Source: Diadema setosum (taxonomy: Eukaryota; Echinodermata; Echinoidea; Diadematoida; Diadematidae). From it: a stretch of 64,000 nucleotides of DNA. Where the stretch lies: NCBI RefSeq assembly GCF_964275005.1, contig NC_092699.1, forward strand, positions 17,598,901 to 17,662,900, read 5' to 3'. This document shows, one piece after another, positions 11,168-22,053 of the stretch; positions within the stretch are counted from its first letter, which is position 1; every line of letters starts with the position of its first letter. A program made the position numbers and the translations under genes. The notes below the pieces were generated by a model, which saw only the letters and a list, made by a program, of their open reading frames with translations, did no database searches and was not told the DNA's origin.

Positions 11168-12325
11168 GATAACAACACAAAACAACATCACTCCCCCACC
11201 CCCATTGAAGAACCCTGGATGGTATGTGTATGTGTTTCAAAGTGATTTTCCACAGCAGACACTCTGCCAAGCGAGACTGCCTTTTCAATGTCACAGCACT
11301 TTCCCAAGATCGATGCAGGGACGTGATCAATGCACATTTGATTTTTCTGATAAACTGCGTTGATACCATCTTTTAATGTCCCCTGAAGATCATACTATAA
11401 AGATGTAAGCATCGATTTCATCCTACATAATGTACTTCCAAAATTTACAGATGTGATTACACGTACATTATATCAAAATAATGTGAGATGAGTGAGGTTC
11501 CTTCGTACAGCAGCGAACGTTAGCCCACGAAAGCGGCAAACCAAACAAGCAAGGCGAGCCAGAGAGCGCAATACGATCACCATTCCACGTGGGCTAAATG
11601 CACGGAGGCACGTGGTGTGTGCGCGTTTTTCTGTTTCAGTAGCGATAGCCTGACAAATTCAGACCAGATTGAATGAGGCTAAGTGGACAAAATTTTCGAA
11701 CATGTTGTGCTATGACAGAGAGCGTGTGAATTTTGCTCACCGCGGATTATCCTGCAAAAGGGTCTATGAAAGGAAAGACTAATAATCTTCACTCTGAGGG
11801 AGAACGAGCGCAAACCGCAATGAGCAAAATACACCTTATGCGTTTAAACACACGCATGTCGAAGCGGTTTTGTCAGTTCCCATAGACTTTACACGTGAAG
11901 GCGATTCGCTTGGCACTGAACCAAGTTCGGCGAGCTCGCTCGGTCCTCCCGTTTTATCCTCTATAGGGTATTTCGGCGTTATCCTTCACAGGGTATTTGC
12001 TTGGACTGGCATAGCAGCAGTCCTTAAGAGGTGGTGCGACTGGTATTCAGACTAGCTAAATGGTGTTATCAGCTTCCCCCCTCCCACCGCTTCCTCAAAT
12101 CAGTGACATCTGCTAGCATACTTTTGTTTGGCAGTTTTTCTTCCTTTCGCTGTTCACACTGTCCTACTATCCAAGAGGAACATTTTTATACAACACAAAA
12201 CCAGGACAAAAATAAAAACAAATATTTTTGGTTCTAAATATGAAATGATATTTCATCACTTTGATTTTGCAGAATTTAAGACAAGTGAAATTCATTTCAG
12301 ATAACAAAGCATGTGCCAAAATATG

Positions 12326-13047
12326 TCTCCCCCATTCGCATAGAAGAAATTAATGTTTTTTCTAAATTCCGGAAGTTCTTTGACCCCGCCTATGACCTTT
12401 GATCTTGTGGTGACCTTCAACTCCCCAAGGGACATTTACCAGCCAAGTTTAGTCACAAACGGACATATGGATCAAAAGTTATGATCCATAATTGAAACAC
12501 GCCGTAAAAACTTAACATTGGGCCCAAAGTTTGGTGACCCCTTTCTATGACCTTTGACATTGTGATGACCTTCAATTCTCCAAGGGATATCTACCACTCA
12601 AGTCTGGTCACAAACAGACATATACAACAAAAGTTATGAGCCATAATCGAAACGCACCATAAAATCTTAACATTGGGCCCTAAAAGTTTGTTGACCCCTG
12701 TCTGTGACCTTTGACCTTGTGGTGACCTTCAACTCCCTAAGGGACATCTACCATCCAAGTTTGGTAACAAAAGGACATATACATCAAAAGTTATGAGCCA
12801 TAATCCAAATGCGCCGTAAAAACTTAACATTGGGCCCCAAAGTTCATTGACCCCTGCCTGTGACCTTTGACCTTGAGGTGACCTTCATGTTTGGTAAAAT
12901 GTGTTACTTTGTATATCCACTCTTCCCTCCAAGTTTGATTGAAACTAACGTCCCAAGTAGAGGGTTATTCAAGTTTTTGTAGCATTACGGACGGACAGAC
13001 GCCACAGGCGATCCCTTTAGTCTCCCCGCACCTCCGGTGGGCTCAAC
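12326..13047. mobile_element. Tandem-array element with TGACCTTTGACCTT units (second family)
   Basis: About four units of roughly 145 bp containing GTGACCTTTGACCTTGTGGT, CATCAAAAGTTATGAGCCAT and AACTTAACATTGGGCCC... blocks. A GGACGGACAGACG stretch follows, then CTCCCCGCACCTCCGGTGGG at the right edge. The architecture parallels the elements at 8.1 and 61.6 kb although the sequences differ. Confidence 0.65.
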
Positions 13048-13055
13048 AAAAACAT

Positions 13056-13084
13056 TTGTGTGTGTGTGTGTGTGTGTGTGTGTG
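13056..13084 (+). repeat. (TG)n microsatellite
   Basis: Perfect TG dinucleotide run of about 14 units beside the array element. Confidence 0.95.
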
Positions 13085-13208
13085 ATTTCACACAACTTCC
13101 CAAGAAAATCTTAAATGTTCATTTGTGGATACTAGTTTTGAGTCTACAGGTGCATGAGTCGCAAAAGTTCCCAGCTGGGATATTTCACTCTGCTTTCGCA
13201 TTACTTAC

Positions 13209-13296
13209 TTGCTGCAGGTGGAGAGCTGTAGAAGGGTGGCTGTGGCTGGAATACTTGTTGAGAATAGGACTGCTGGAACTGTCTGTGTTGCTGGAT
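13209..13296 (-). CDS. eif4g: eIF4G coding exon 5 (Gln/Tyr/Phe-rich)
   Basis: 88-bp exon between acceptor TATGACAG and donor GTAAGT. It reads IQQHRQFQQSYSQQVFQPQP then PFYSSPPAA, leaving one base. The PQPPFYSSPPA stretch resembles the QPGAPGFYPGASP stretch of vertebrate eIF4G1. Phase fits the next exon: A plus CT makes Thr. Confidence 0.8.
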
Positions 13297-13360
13297 CTGT
13301 CATAGTAGGACACAGGCTAGATACTCATTTCATTGCTTTTACACAGGCTAGAAACAGCCA

Positions 13361-14171
13361 TTAAAGGACAAGTTCACCTTCATAAACATGTGGATCAAGT
13401 GAATGCAGCAATATTATCAGAACACATTAGTGAAAGTTTGATTTGTTCTGTTTATGTCATATACTTTGTTCACGGCCTCTCTGAAAAACAGCCTCTTGGC
13501 TGGTTGAGGGCTTTTAACCTGTGATTAAATAAACAAACAAACAAACAAACAAACAAACAAAGTTTGGGGAAAGTTTGATTTGTTCTGTTTATGTCATATA
13601 CTTTGTTCACGGCCTCTCTGAAAAACAGCCTCTTGGCTGGTTGAGGGCTTTTAACCTGTGATTAAATAAACAAACAAACAAACAAAGTTTGGAGAAAACA
13701 GGACAATCTGTTCAAAATTTATGATTTCTAAATTATCTGTTCAGTCACTGCTGGATAAGAAGACTACTAAAGTGTATGATGTCACATGCATAGAATGATA
13801 TAAGGAAAATATGAAGAGAATTTCACAAAATTTAATTTTTTGCAAAAAGTGCACATTTCTTCAACCTGTCACTGATGTATGTTAAGGGTAATATCATTCT
13901 CCCTCCCTTCTGAATGAGGCAAGTCAAGCATTCTTTTATTATGCGAGAAAAGTGAAAACATGTTGAATATTCATTGTTTTCTTTTATATTGTTGTACACA
14001 TGTGACATCACAAGCTGTAGCAGTCTTCTCATTCATCAGTGACTGAGCAGAAATTTCAAAATGTTGTAACTTCTGAACAGATTGACCGATTTTCCTCAAA
14101 CTCGATGTGTTTGACTAATATTGCTGCATTCACTCAATCCACATGTCTATAAAGGTGGACTTGTCTTTTAA
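13361..14171. mobile_element. MITE, TTAAAGGACAAGTTCACCTT family (copy 1)
   Basis: Long inverted ends: TTAAAGGACAAGTTCACCTT at the left and the complement of TTAAAAGACAAGTCCACCTT at the right, with the inner GTGAATGCAGCAATATT pairing about 80 bp in. Other copies are at 45175-45524 and 49933-50493. It is interrupted by the duplicated segment at 13441-13710. Confidence 0.8.
13441..13710 (+). repeat. Tandem 137-bp duplication ending in (AAAC)n, SINE/LINE-tail-like
   Basis: Two near-identical copies with 137-bp period, each containing CGGCCTCTCTGAAAAACAGC, GGCTGGTTGAGGGCTTTTAA and ending ATTAAATAAACAAACAAACA. An (AAAC)n tail after a short body suggests the 3' end of a retrotransposed sequence inserted into the MITE and then duplicated. 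Family not identified. Confidence 0.6.
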
Positions 14172-14454
14172 GGACAATGGAATTCCATGCTACATTCACC
14201 GGCAAAACATCTACTTTTTAGTGTTGCACGTATGTGAAACCTAGGAGCAGGATAATTCTGTAAACAGCCATTTCTTTTGTTACGTTTGTAGCTACTAGGT
14301 GACTAGGCATTAAATCATAACAGAAATTATAAAAATCTCAAAGGTAATCTGTCAGTGCAGGGACACAAAACGTAACCTACACACAAGTGTCTTTCCAAAA
14401 CTCCAAAACATGCAATCCTCGAGTGCGAATAAAAAAGGACACATATATTTGTTA

Positions 14455-14676
14455 TACAGTGGACTCCTATCATAACAAAGCCGTCAGGACTGGCAGTTTT
14501 CTTTCATTACATCGAAATTTCGTTACAACCAAACAAATTACAAAAAAAAACAAACAAACAATAAAAATACATAGTGGACAATGTTGCGGCCTGAATTTTT
14601 ACTTCGTTGTAACCAGGATTTCGTTGTAACCGGAATTTCGTTATAACCATGTTCGTTATACCGCGAGTACACTGTA
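14455..14676. mobile_element. Tc1/mariner-pogo-like MITE with TA target
   Basis: TA, then CAGTGGACTCCTATCATAAC at the left; the right end GAGTACACTG then TA is the rough complement. The interior is full of TTTCGTTATAACC-type repeats, which resembles the CAGTxGAxCxC termini of pogo/Tigger-like elements (family knowledge). Non-coding. Confidence 0.6.
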
Positions 14677-15061
14677 TGTGATATACAGTATAATGTCAAT
14701 GTTACACACAAAGTATTAGAACACTAGTCAGACATGTCATGCTTTAGTCTTCCCTCCTAATTTGACCCCTCAGCACAAAGGCCTCTCTCAAAGAAATCCT
14801 CTACTCACTGAAGTAAATGATGATTTCATTTCCCATTTTGCACAGGTTCTGATGAATAGATCATGTTTTTTAAATGAGATTGCTGGTAGAGTTTGAGTAA
14901 TACAGGGATGATGTGATTTTACACTGATTTACAAAGAGGGGCAGTCACATCCAGTACAGGTGCAACATCATCATTCAAGAAACTTTTCAGCAATAAGGAG
15001 CACATGCGAACCAACCGCACAGAGTAGTCATACTAGGGAAAGGTGCAGACTCGAATCGTAC

Positions 15062-15298
15062 CGGTTGCACAATAGGCACGGGGCCGGTAATGGGCGGCCC
15101 CGTCATGAGAGCATATGGAGGGGCTCCCGGCGTTGTGATATACTGGCCAGATGCAGCTGTGTTGGGGGCCATCAGCTGGGGTGTGTTGCCCCCCTGCTGA
15201 GGGGTGGGGCCTCCCGCTTGGTGGTGGTGCTGGATACCCTGCATGTGGGCGGTATTCTGGTGGCGCATGGGGTAAATGTTCTGAGGCTGCATCTGGGG
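15062..15298 (-). CDS. eif4g: eIF4G coding exon 4 (Met/Gln/His/Pro-rich)
   Basis: Acceptor CCATTGTAG, then 79 codons in phase 0 starting PQMQPQNIYPMRHQNTAHMQ and ending PITGPVPIVQP before a GTACGA donor. That donor was chosen because it leaves phase 0, which matches the next exon. The neighbouring GTATGA at 15033 would leave phase 1 and break the Gln-rich frame downstream. Low-complexity N-terminal arm, similar in style to vertebrate eIF4G (Gln/Tyr/Pro/Thr-rich), where PABP-binding elements lie nearby. Confidence 0.8.
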
Positions 15299-15445
15299 CT
15301 ACAATGGCATGAGGAAAAGGGGAAAGCAAGTGGAAATGAACATGTGAATGCTAACATAAACATCATAACAGATGGTACAGAATACACCTTAACCTGACGT
15401 GAAAATTATAACCCAGCAGTAGATAAAGGAGATGAATTTTCTTCT

Positions 15446-15992
15446 CCCCAAATTATTCATTACTCACAAAACTTAAGTAACCCTGTCCATAGTGCTGATA
15501 TTTTATCTTACACAAGTTTTTATTTCCTTTTTAAGGGGGGGGGGCATCAACTGTTCTGCTACAGATACTTCATTGGTCAAGGACCATCAAAAGGAATACC
15601 CCCCCCCCCATACCAGACCCCTAGATTGTCCAATGTTTCTCTCAGGATGGCATTCGGTATTGTGGCATCACCTACTTAGCAGTGAGCAACTAATATGCCA
15701 TACCTGCCAACATTTATCCCCAAATTATTCATTACTCACAAAACTTAAGTAACCCTGTCCATAGTGCTGATATTTTATCTTACACAAGTTTTTATTTCCT
15801 TTTTAAGGGGGGGGGGGGCATCAACTGTTCTGCTACAGATACTTCATTGGTCAAGGACCATCAAAAGGAATACCCCCCCCCCCCCCATACCAGACCCCTA
15901 GATTGTCCAATGTTTCTCTCAGGATGGCATTCGGTATTGTGGCATCACCTACTTAGCAGTGAGCAACTAATATGCCATACCTGCCAACATTT
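15446..15992 (+). repeat. Near-perfect 272-bp tandem duplication in an eIF4G intron
   Basis: Two head-to-tail copies (15446-15717 and 15718 to about 15992), both starting CCCCAAATTATTCATTACTC and ending near CATACCTGCCAACATTT. They differ essentially only in the lengths of the internal G- and C-runs. It is a very recent duplication or an assembly/haplotype artefact; the copies carry no gene. Confidence 0.9.
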
Positions 15993-16365
15993 CAAGATGA
16001 AATATCTTACTCGTGGATTGCAAAAATCTTATTTTATATGCAAACTGAAGTTAAAAATCTTACTTTCGGTCAAATATTCAAAAATATCTAAATATTTTTT
16101 TAAAATCTGATTTCTCTGACAGAAAATCTGATTTTGCTATTTTTAACGTAAAAAATCTTACTGAATCTGATAAAATCTTACTAGTTGGCAAGTATGCTAT
16201 GCATTCTTTGTGGTTCTCCCTTCCCCTATCTCACCTGCAGAATCATCCCCTAGTGGCTCCCACAAAAATTGTTGGCATCTATAAACTCAAAATGCTACAC
16301 CATGTTATGTTTATCTTGATTTCAATAAACAAGAGTCAAATTACAGGAAAACAATTTAAACACAA

Positions 16366-17114
16366 TTAACCCTAACTAGGCCGCGGGGGTCTCCGAGGCC
16401 CCCCCTCGACGTTTCGCGCGATGTATTGCTATCGCAAAAAGCTATATTGCCGCGACATTTCATGACTTTTTTCTTTCGAGTCTCCTGCATCTTTTGACAC
16501 CAAATTTGCGATGCCCAGACGCATGGTTAAGAAGTTGCACATAAATATATACGTGCATGTCGGACCAAAAATTGCTCAAAAACGTGAATTCGTGTACAAT
16601 TTCAATGCAAACTGGATTTACAAGTAAATTTCATAAAAGCATGATTATTTTGGGGTTTTATTGATTAAAATCAACTAATAACATATTTTCTTGTTCGGAA
16701 CAATGTCGCGGACAAATTTCATTGAAAAAACAATGAAAACATAAAGTCAAAAAACAAAGAAATACATAAGAAATTCAAAAAACAATAAAATACTTAAGAA
16801 ATTTTTTCTGATTGCACATTTTTTTTTCTCTTACATTTGCTAAGGACGCTAAAAATGATGTTCACACAAAAAATGTGCCTGCTTTGAGCTTTATTTAGTG
16901 ATTTATTCCAAATTGTCTGATTTCATGCATCATTATGCATAAATTAGCATAATTTAGCATAAATGATAATTTTGAGAAAAATTAACTTCATGGTACTTTA
17001 GATTACGTCATAGGCAATGTGTGCGCCAATTTTCATCGCGATCGTGCAGTCGACGGCCGAGATCTGGAGGGGGGCCTGGGAGCCCCCCCCCCCCCCCGGC
17101 CTAGTTAGGGTTAA
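16366..17114. mobile_element. piggyBac-type MITE E (TTAA family)
   Basis: TTAA borders; ends CCCTAACTAGGCCGCGGG and (complement) CCCTAACTAGGCCGGG. Inside each end a G-run/C-run hairpin: left GGGGGTCTCCGAGGCCCCCC, right GGGGGGCCTGGGAGCCCCCC. The interior has the shared ACAAAGAAATACATAAGAAA block at 16750-16775. Confidence 0.85.
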
Positions 17115-17345
17115 CACTGAACTACTGGCATAATGAAAATGAGGATATCAAACGTAACTGCATGTTTCACAGGGTACAATCACATCTACTGCCATTTTCT
17201 TTAATCAAATTGACCAGAACTTGAGGGGGGAGCATTTAATACATTGTCACATACGGTTTGTGAAAATGAAGGCTGCAATCTGAACTGTTCACATAATTCA
17301 GGGAGTTTAATAAAGCTTCCTGTCTTAACACCAATGCTCTCACCC

Positions 17346-17812
17346 TTAAAGGAGACCTCCGGATGATTTTCAGATTTTTACAATTGAACAACTATAAATT
17401 AGTTATACTGAGGACAGAGTTTCAGAATTTGTGATAATTGGGATGAAGAGTAAGAATATTTTCAAAATTTAGAACAAATAGCCATGAACAAGGATGATGA
17501 CATGGCAGAGTCACCATAAGAATGCACGAGTTGGGGCTCAAGGAAGCAGAACAAAAGAAGAAGGCATGCATAGATTATACACAGGTGAACTCGCAAGCAA
17601 GTGGTATTTTAATGGAATTATACTGCTACATTTCTGAAATATGTGAACCTCCTATGTCATCATCCTTGTTCAATGTAATTTGTTTAAGGTTTTTCAAAGT
17701 ATTGTTTATCTGCTCAAAAACCACAATAAATTCCACAAATCTATACATGGAGTTGTTGATTTATGTATTACATGATGTGAAATTATGAAAATCGTCTGGA
17801 ATGTCCCTTTAA
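17346..17812. mobile_element. MITE, TTAAAGGAGACCTCCGGATG family
   Basis: Left end TTAAAGGAGACCTCCGGATG followed by ATTTTCA pairs with right end TGAAAATCGTCTGGAATGTC then CCTTTAA. A second inner pair (CATCATCCTTGTTC versus GAACAAGGATGATG) makes the whole element foldable. No ORF support. Confidence 0.65.
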
Positions 17813-17861
17813 GTGGGTAATGCCCTGCAAAGCAGACTACATGTAGCCTAGAGGCACTCAC

Positions 17862-18110
17862 TTGCTGATATCTCTGTGAAACTTGAGGGCCACGCGGGTT
17901 CGGGTAGCGCACATTCATGCCCATCATGGGCGCACCCGGCTGGGGCTGGTTGGGCAGAATACCCTGCTGCGGCGACGCGGCCATGCCAGGCCGGTTGGGT
18001 GCCCCTTTGCTATTCATGTCATGGGGGAGTGCGTTGACAGCCACCGGGCTGACGGAAGGAGACGGAACGCGAGGGCTCTGTGACGGCACAGGATGTTGGG
18101 GCCGTGGTGG
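17862..18110 (-). CDS. eif4g: eIF4G coding exon 3 (Pro-rich)
   Basis: 83 codons in phase 0 between acceptor TTTACAG and donor GTGAGT. The protein begins PPRPQHPVPSQSPRVPSPSV and ends with NVRYPNPRGPQVSQRYQQ. Low-complexity and Pro/Ser/Met/Asn-rich, as expected for the disordered N-terminal arm of eIF4G. No catalytic residues are expected. The GC-rich codon use stands out sharply from the AT-rich introns. Confidence 0.85.
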
Positions 18111-18274
18111 CTGTAAATACAAAAAAGAGTGGCCACGGTGGCAAAATGAGAGATAAATAAATATGTATCGTGTAAGGACTGAAATTCAACCGACTGCTCA
18201 GGATCTGTCACTCCATCTTGTCATAGCTCAATTACAAATATTTTGTATGCTGGTATTTTTTAAATTTGACTGTT

Positions 18275-18397
18275 CAGGGCCCCGTTTTATCAAAAGATTA
18301 AATCGATTTTAAATGTCCTTACCACACAGGTTGCCATAGACTTACAGTTGAAATCAACTTTATAATCAATTTTAACTCTTCATAAAACAGGGCCCTG
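18275..18397. mobile_element. Short MITE with CAGGGCCCCGTTTTATC ends
   Basis: Inverted ends CAGGGCCCCGTTTTATC and the complement of CAGGGCCCTGTTTTATG; the interior pair AAATCGATTTTAA/ATCAATTTTAA extends the palindrome. Related in ends to 1713-1861. Confidence 0.65.
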
Positions 18398-18948
18398 ATC
18401 TCTATTATATAAGAGGAAACGAACAGGAGAAATTTGATTTTTTTTTATTTCTAACTACGGTAATATGACAGAGACTGAATATGTCATACAACCTAATAAA
18501 CTACTGTAGATGAGGAAGTTTTGGCATGATTAAAGGCATAATTTACCATTTGCAGATGAAACAAAAACCCAGCATTAGTGCTTTAAAATAGTTCTAAAAT
18601 GCGAGTTAGGGATAGAAACCACTGTACAAATTGTAAAAATTATCGATGTTAAGTGTTGTTAAATACACAAAATGTGAAAAATAGTTATACATTGTAATAC
18701 AAATGTTTCTATAGACTACACTGTCTACAGTTACGGTATATTGAGAAAAACACTAATATCCTTATATTTTAGGCTTTATTGCGAAAATCTTATATGGTAG
18801 GAAGTTTTGTGATACAACAGACCTACACATTTCATCAAATGTGATATTTTGAACACTTTTGAAATCACTGCTCCCAGAGGTAAACTGGACCTTTAAACAT
18901 TTGTCGCCACTTATCAATTTCTTTATAGGTTCTTCGAATATACTGCAC

Positions 18949-19021
18949 CTGTTGTGGATTGTAGCGTGGCTGACGAGGACTTATCTCTTCAGGCCTCGGA
19001 TGTCCAGGGTAGCGGATCCTT
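18949..19021 (-). CDS. eif4g: eIF4G coding exon 2 (73-bp small exon)
   Basis: Small exon lying between a CATCAG acceptor and a CAACAG/GTGCAG donor. One base completes the split Gln, then 24 codons read RIRYPGHPRPEEISPRQPRY followed by NPQQ, leaving phase 0. Phase agrees with both neighbours and the Pro/Arg/Gln content fits the region. On the plus strand the same DNA has a strong GTAAGT beside CACCG and a TTTCTTTATAG acceptor-like site, so a plus-strand exon cannot be fully excluded; that reading ends in a stop. Short exon with no transcript support, hence moderate confidence. Confidence 0.6.
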
Positions 19022-19639
19022 CTGATGCACCGGTAAGTCAAGGAAATTTGTCAGGCTTCTTTTATAGCTCTTCATAAAATCAAACCTCCCCGGCAAACTC
19101 AGTTCCAATACTACAAAACCCCCAACACTTGATGCAGCCTTTTGTCATGAAAGGAAAGGTTTTCTTGAATAGACCGTTTGTGTCACTGCAATTCACAATG
19201 CTTCTTTCCAACAACCTAGTAACAAAAAAAGAATTTCATTCAGTTGCTGCCTCGTATTAGGTGCCATAGGCAGGTATTTACTCAGTTGTTGCTAGGTAGG
19301 GCAAGCCTCCTACAAGCTTTGTGGCTGTTAAGGGCAACATTGGACAAAGCAAATTCTAAATATATTACAGAACTGATCTATTGGCAAGTATATGACATCA
19401 GTCTCTGATGACCAAAGAATGACATACTAGAAATGTCACTGGTGAATCACATGCGCACCTAGAGCCGTTTTCGATACATGGAAAAGTAGTAACAATTTAG
19501 CATGTTTCACTTCACCTTTAACCTTTGATCCTATGGTCTAAAACTTTTTCAACAGAACCTTTACCTGGTAATACATGTTACATGCACTTTAGTTTCGTGA
19601 AAATACCTTCAGGCAATGCAGCATGGGGGATATGGTGAA

Positions 19640-19870
19640 ATTTTAAAAATGACAGACCTTGTGGACATTGACCTTTGACCTTGAGCACCAAAAAGTTGGC
19701 AGGCACAGCTCCATCCACATACAAACATTTAATGACAGATTACATACCTCAAATTGCATCATGAGTTACATTTGTACGCCCTCCACAAAATTGATTGCGG
19801 ATGGAAGCACAGATAGACAATCCACAAACATAAAGCCTCCAGCGACACTTCGTGGCAGGAGGCATTAAAA
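19640..19870 (+). repeat. Single-unit relative of the TGACCTTTGACCTT array elements
   Basis: Contains ATTGACCTTTGACCTTGAGC and ends with a GCCTCC...GGAGGC hairpin followed by an A-rich tail near 19866. It has the same order of parts as the 8.1- and 12.3-kb elements but only one unit. Confidence 0.45.
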
Positions 19871-21829
19871 AACAAAACAAGACAAAATTCACAGTATTCA
19901 CATGGAAACTGAACAGATGTTTGAGTCTGGTATTGTTTCTTTTAAATGCTTCAAATCCACAAGAAAGTTTTGGTTCTAACATCTACATGTAGCACTAGCA
20001 AGTAACTTTTTTTTTTTTTAATGAAAAGATCCTGTAATCCATATTATTTCTCGGCACACTGGTTCTACATGATTGCATCTTGCGAGTAATTCTAATGAAA
20101 AGTGAGACTTGGATGAATAATTTATGAATATTAATGTGGATGTTCACTCAACACTTCTACTGTATGACAGGAAAATATAGCCAGTATTAATATCACGGTT
20201 CACATAATATATCTTGTATCAACACTTCCTCAAAGCAGCCCTATCTGTGCACATTTTATAAGTAATGTCAATGAACTCCATTATCAATTGCTTGCACCCT
20301 CTAAGGCATTTAATTCATGGCATTCATTCATTCATTGTGCAGGAAGGCAAGTTGCACCACAAAGAGAGAGAGAGAGAGAGAGAGAGAAAGAAATGTAGAG
20401 AGTTAAATACTGTTAACAAAAGATGGCAAACTTGTGCAGTATTATGAAAGCATCAAGTCTAGAAATAGATTGTGAATGCTATCCGCATAATCTGAAATCA
20501 TGAATTCAGCATGAATGTTGTGTAGGTACTCTGTGATACAGGCATTTACAAATGTATAGGATACATGTGGAAGTTCTGTAACCTCCAAGTTACGGAGTTA
20601 ACTACATGTACTAGCTTATACTGACTTCTTTTGTGTGCTGGAGGACTCCCCCCCCCCCCCCCCCCCCCCCCACATAGAAGTATAGTTATCAGAGAAAAGA
20701 GCAATTATTGGTACATTACACATACAGGAAAAACAATTGTATAAAATGAACACAAAGAGTTGTAAAATAGTTCAGGAGTCTCTACTATTTAGACACTGAC
20801 TGTACATGTAATTTTGTGCACTTTTTCTGAAGAGTTACTATTCATGAGAGGTGAACAATAATTGACATGCCCATTAATCATAACAACCCAGCTACATTGC
20901 AATGATCCCATACTCAAGGTATACGCTGGTCCTTGAACACAGGAATGAATAACCTCCAAAGAATGCGGTGGTTCTCCCGTGTCATCCTGTACCAGAGGGG
21001 GTCAAGGGGAATACCAGCGTATTGTGTCCCATCTGCTGAGTAATACAGGGCACACACACACACACATACACGCTCTCTGATTTGCAAAGTCATTGTGTGC
21101 ATTCTAATATGAGAGCAAGCACATAGTGCAAAACTTGTATGATATTGGTGTACAGTGTATATCCAGTACAGGGAATTAGCTCAAGTTCTACATCACTGGG
21201 CCTTTTTTTCTTTCTTTCTTTCTTTTTATTATGCCAGATCTATCGCAGTAATTCTTCCAAAGCAACTGAAAATCTTTGTAAAAGGGTATTATTGCTCAAC
21301 TTGTCATGTTAATATTCCATCTTATGCACCTGTGCCAGCTTAAGTTCCATGCATGATGTACAAGTATAAGTGCATGGATCACATGTACTACTCCATGTGC
21401 TTTGTCACTTGCGCCTATGCATACACTTGTACAGTGTACGTGTCACTTTTGTACCATGCATCATGCACAAGCGCCTCGCATATGATGCATTGTTGTATGT
21501 TGCATCTGGCATACAGTCCGTACTGTGTGTCACTTGTACCCCCTGCACAATCTTGCTGTAACTTAAATCTACATTGTTGATCATGACAACAGAATGAGCA
21601 CCGAGATTTCTGTTTGAAAGTACAATGTAAACCAATCAGTACTGGAATGTTTACTGACACATTTTAATCATATCTAGCTAAATGTATGGCACTTTGCTAT
21701 TTGCTCAGAATATTAATAGTGCAGTGTTCAAGTAAAACCCATTCTCAGCATAGAGAAAATATTTGATTATCTTTCTATTCAATATGCTTTTCAGCTGTCT
21801 TCATACTATGTTCCATCTCTAAGAGTACT
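19871..21829. other. Part of the 12-kb eIF4G intron: simple repeats only
   Basis: Holds a (GA)n run at about 20362-20388, a C-run of about 24 at 20649-20672, a CA-rich run at 21052-21064 and a TTTC run near 21206-21227. No exon seen. Confidence 0.6.
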
Positions 21830-22053
21830 GTATATGCCAAATATTTCTCGAAGTTTTTATTTTCATGAGTCAGGTGCTATTCGCGAAATTAAAGACATGC
21901 CAAAATAATGACTTTGATCCCCATATGAATGTGATGCACACGTATACATTCTCAGCTCAGTACAGTACTCTATGATCGCAAATTTGACCACTCGTGAAGT
22001 CATCAGGAAGTCCCAATTTGCGAAAATTTAGACTCGCTAAATATACGGCATAC
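21830..22053. mobile_element. MITE, GTATATGCCAAATATTT family (copy 2)
   Basis: Left TATATGCCAAATATTTCTCG pairs with right CGCTAAATATACGGCATA. About 225 bp, with the internal motif GAAATTAAAGACATGCC. It shares almost its whole length with 26701-26937. Confidence 0.7.

Larger units (their letters stand above)
9229..12013. mobile_element. 2.8-kb DNA-transposon-like element with 5-bp target duplication
   Basis: Terminal inverted repeats start CAGTCCAAGCAAGTACCCTG (9234) and end at 12008 with the complement of CAGTCCAAGCAAATACCCTG. Similarity continues for about 60 bp (GAAATACCCT). GCATA occurs directly outside both ends (9229-9233 and 12009-12013), a 5-bp target site duplication. The interior has no intact ORF, so it is probably non-autonomous. 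TTAA element D is nested inside. Superfamily not assigned. Confidence 0.8.

Noticed and set aside
14960..15397. 145-codon plus-strand frame opposite eIF4G exon 4
   Set aside because: Antisense shadow of the Met/Gln/His/Pro-rich exon, extended by chance into the intron.
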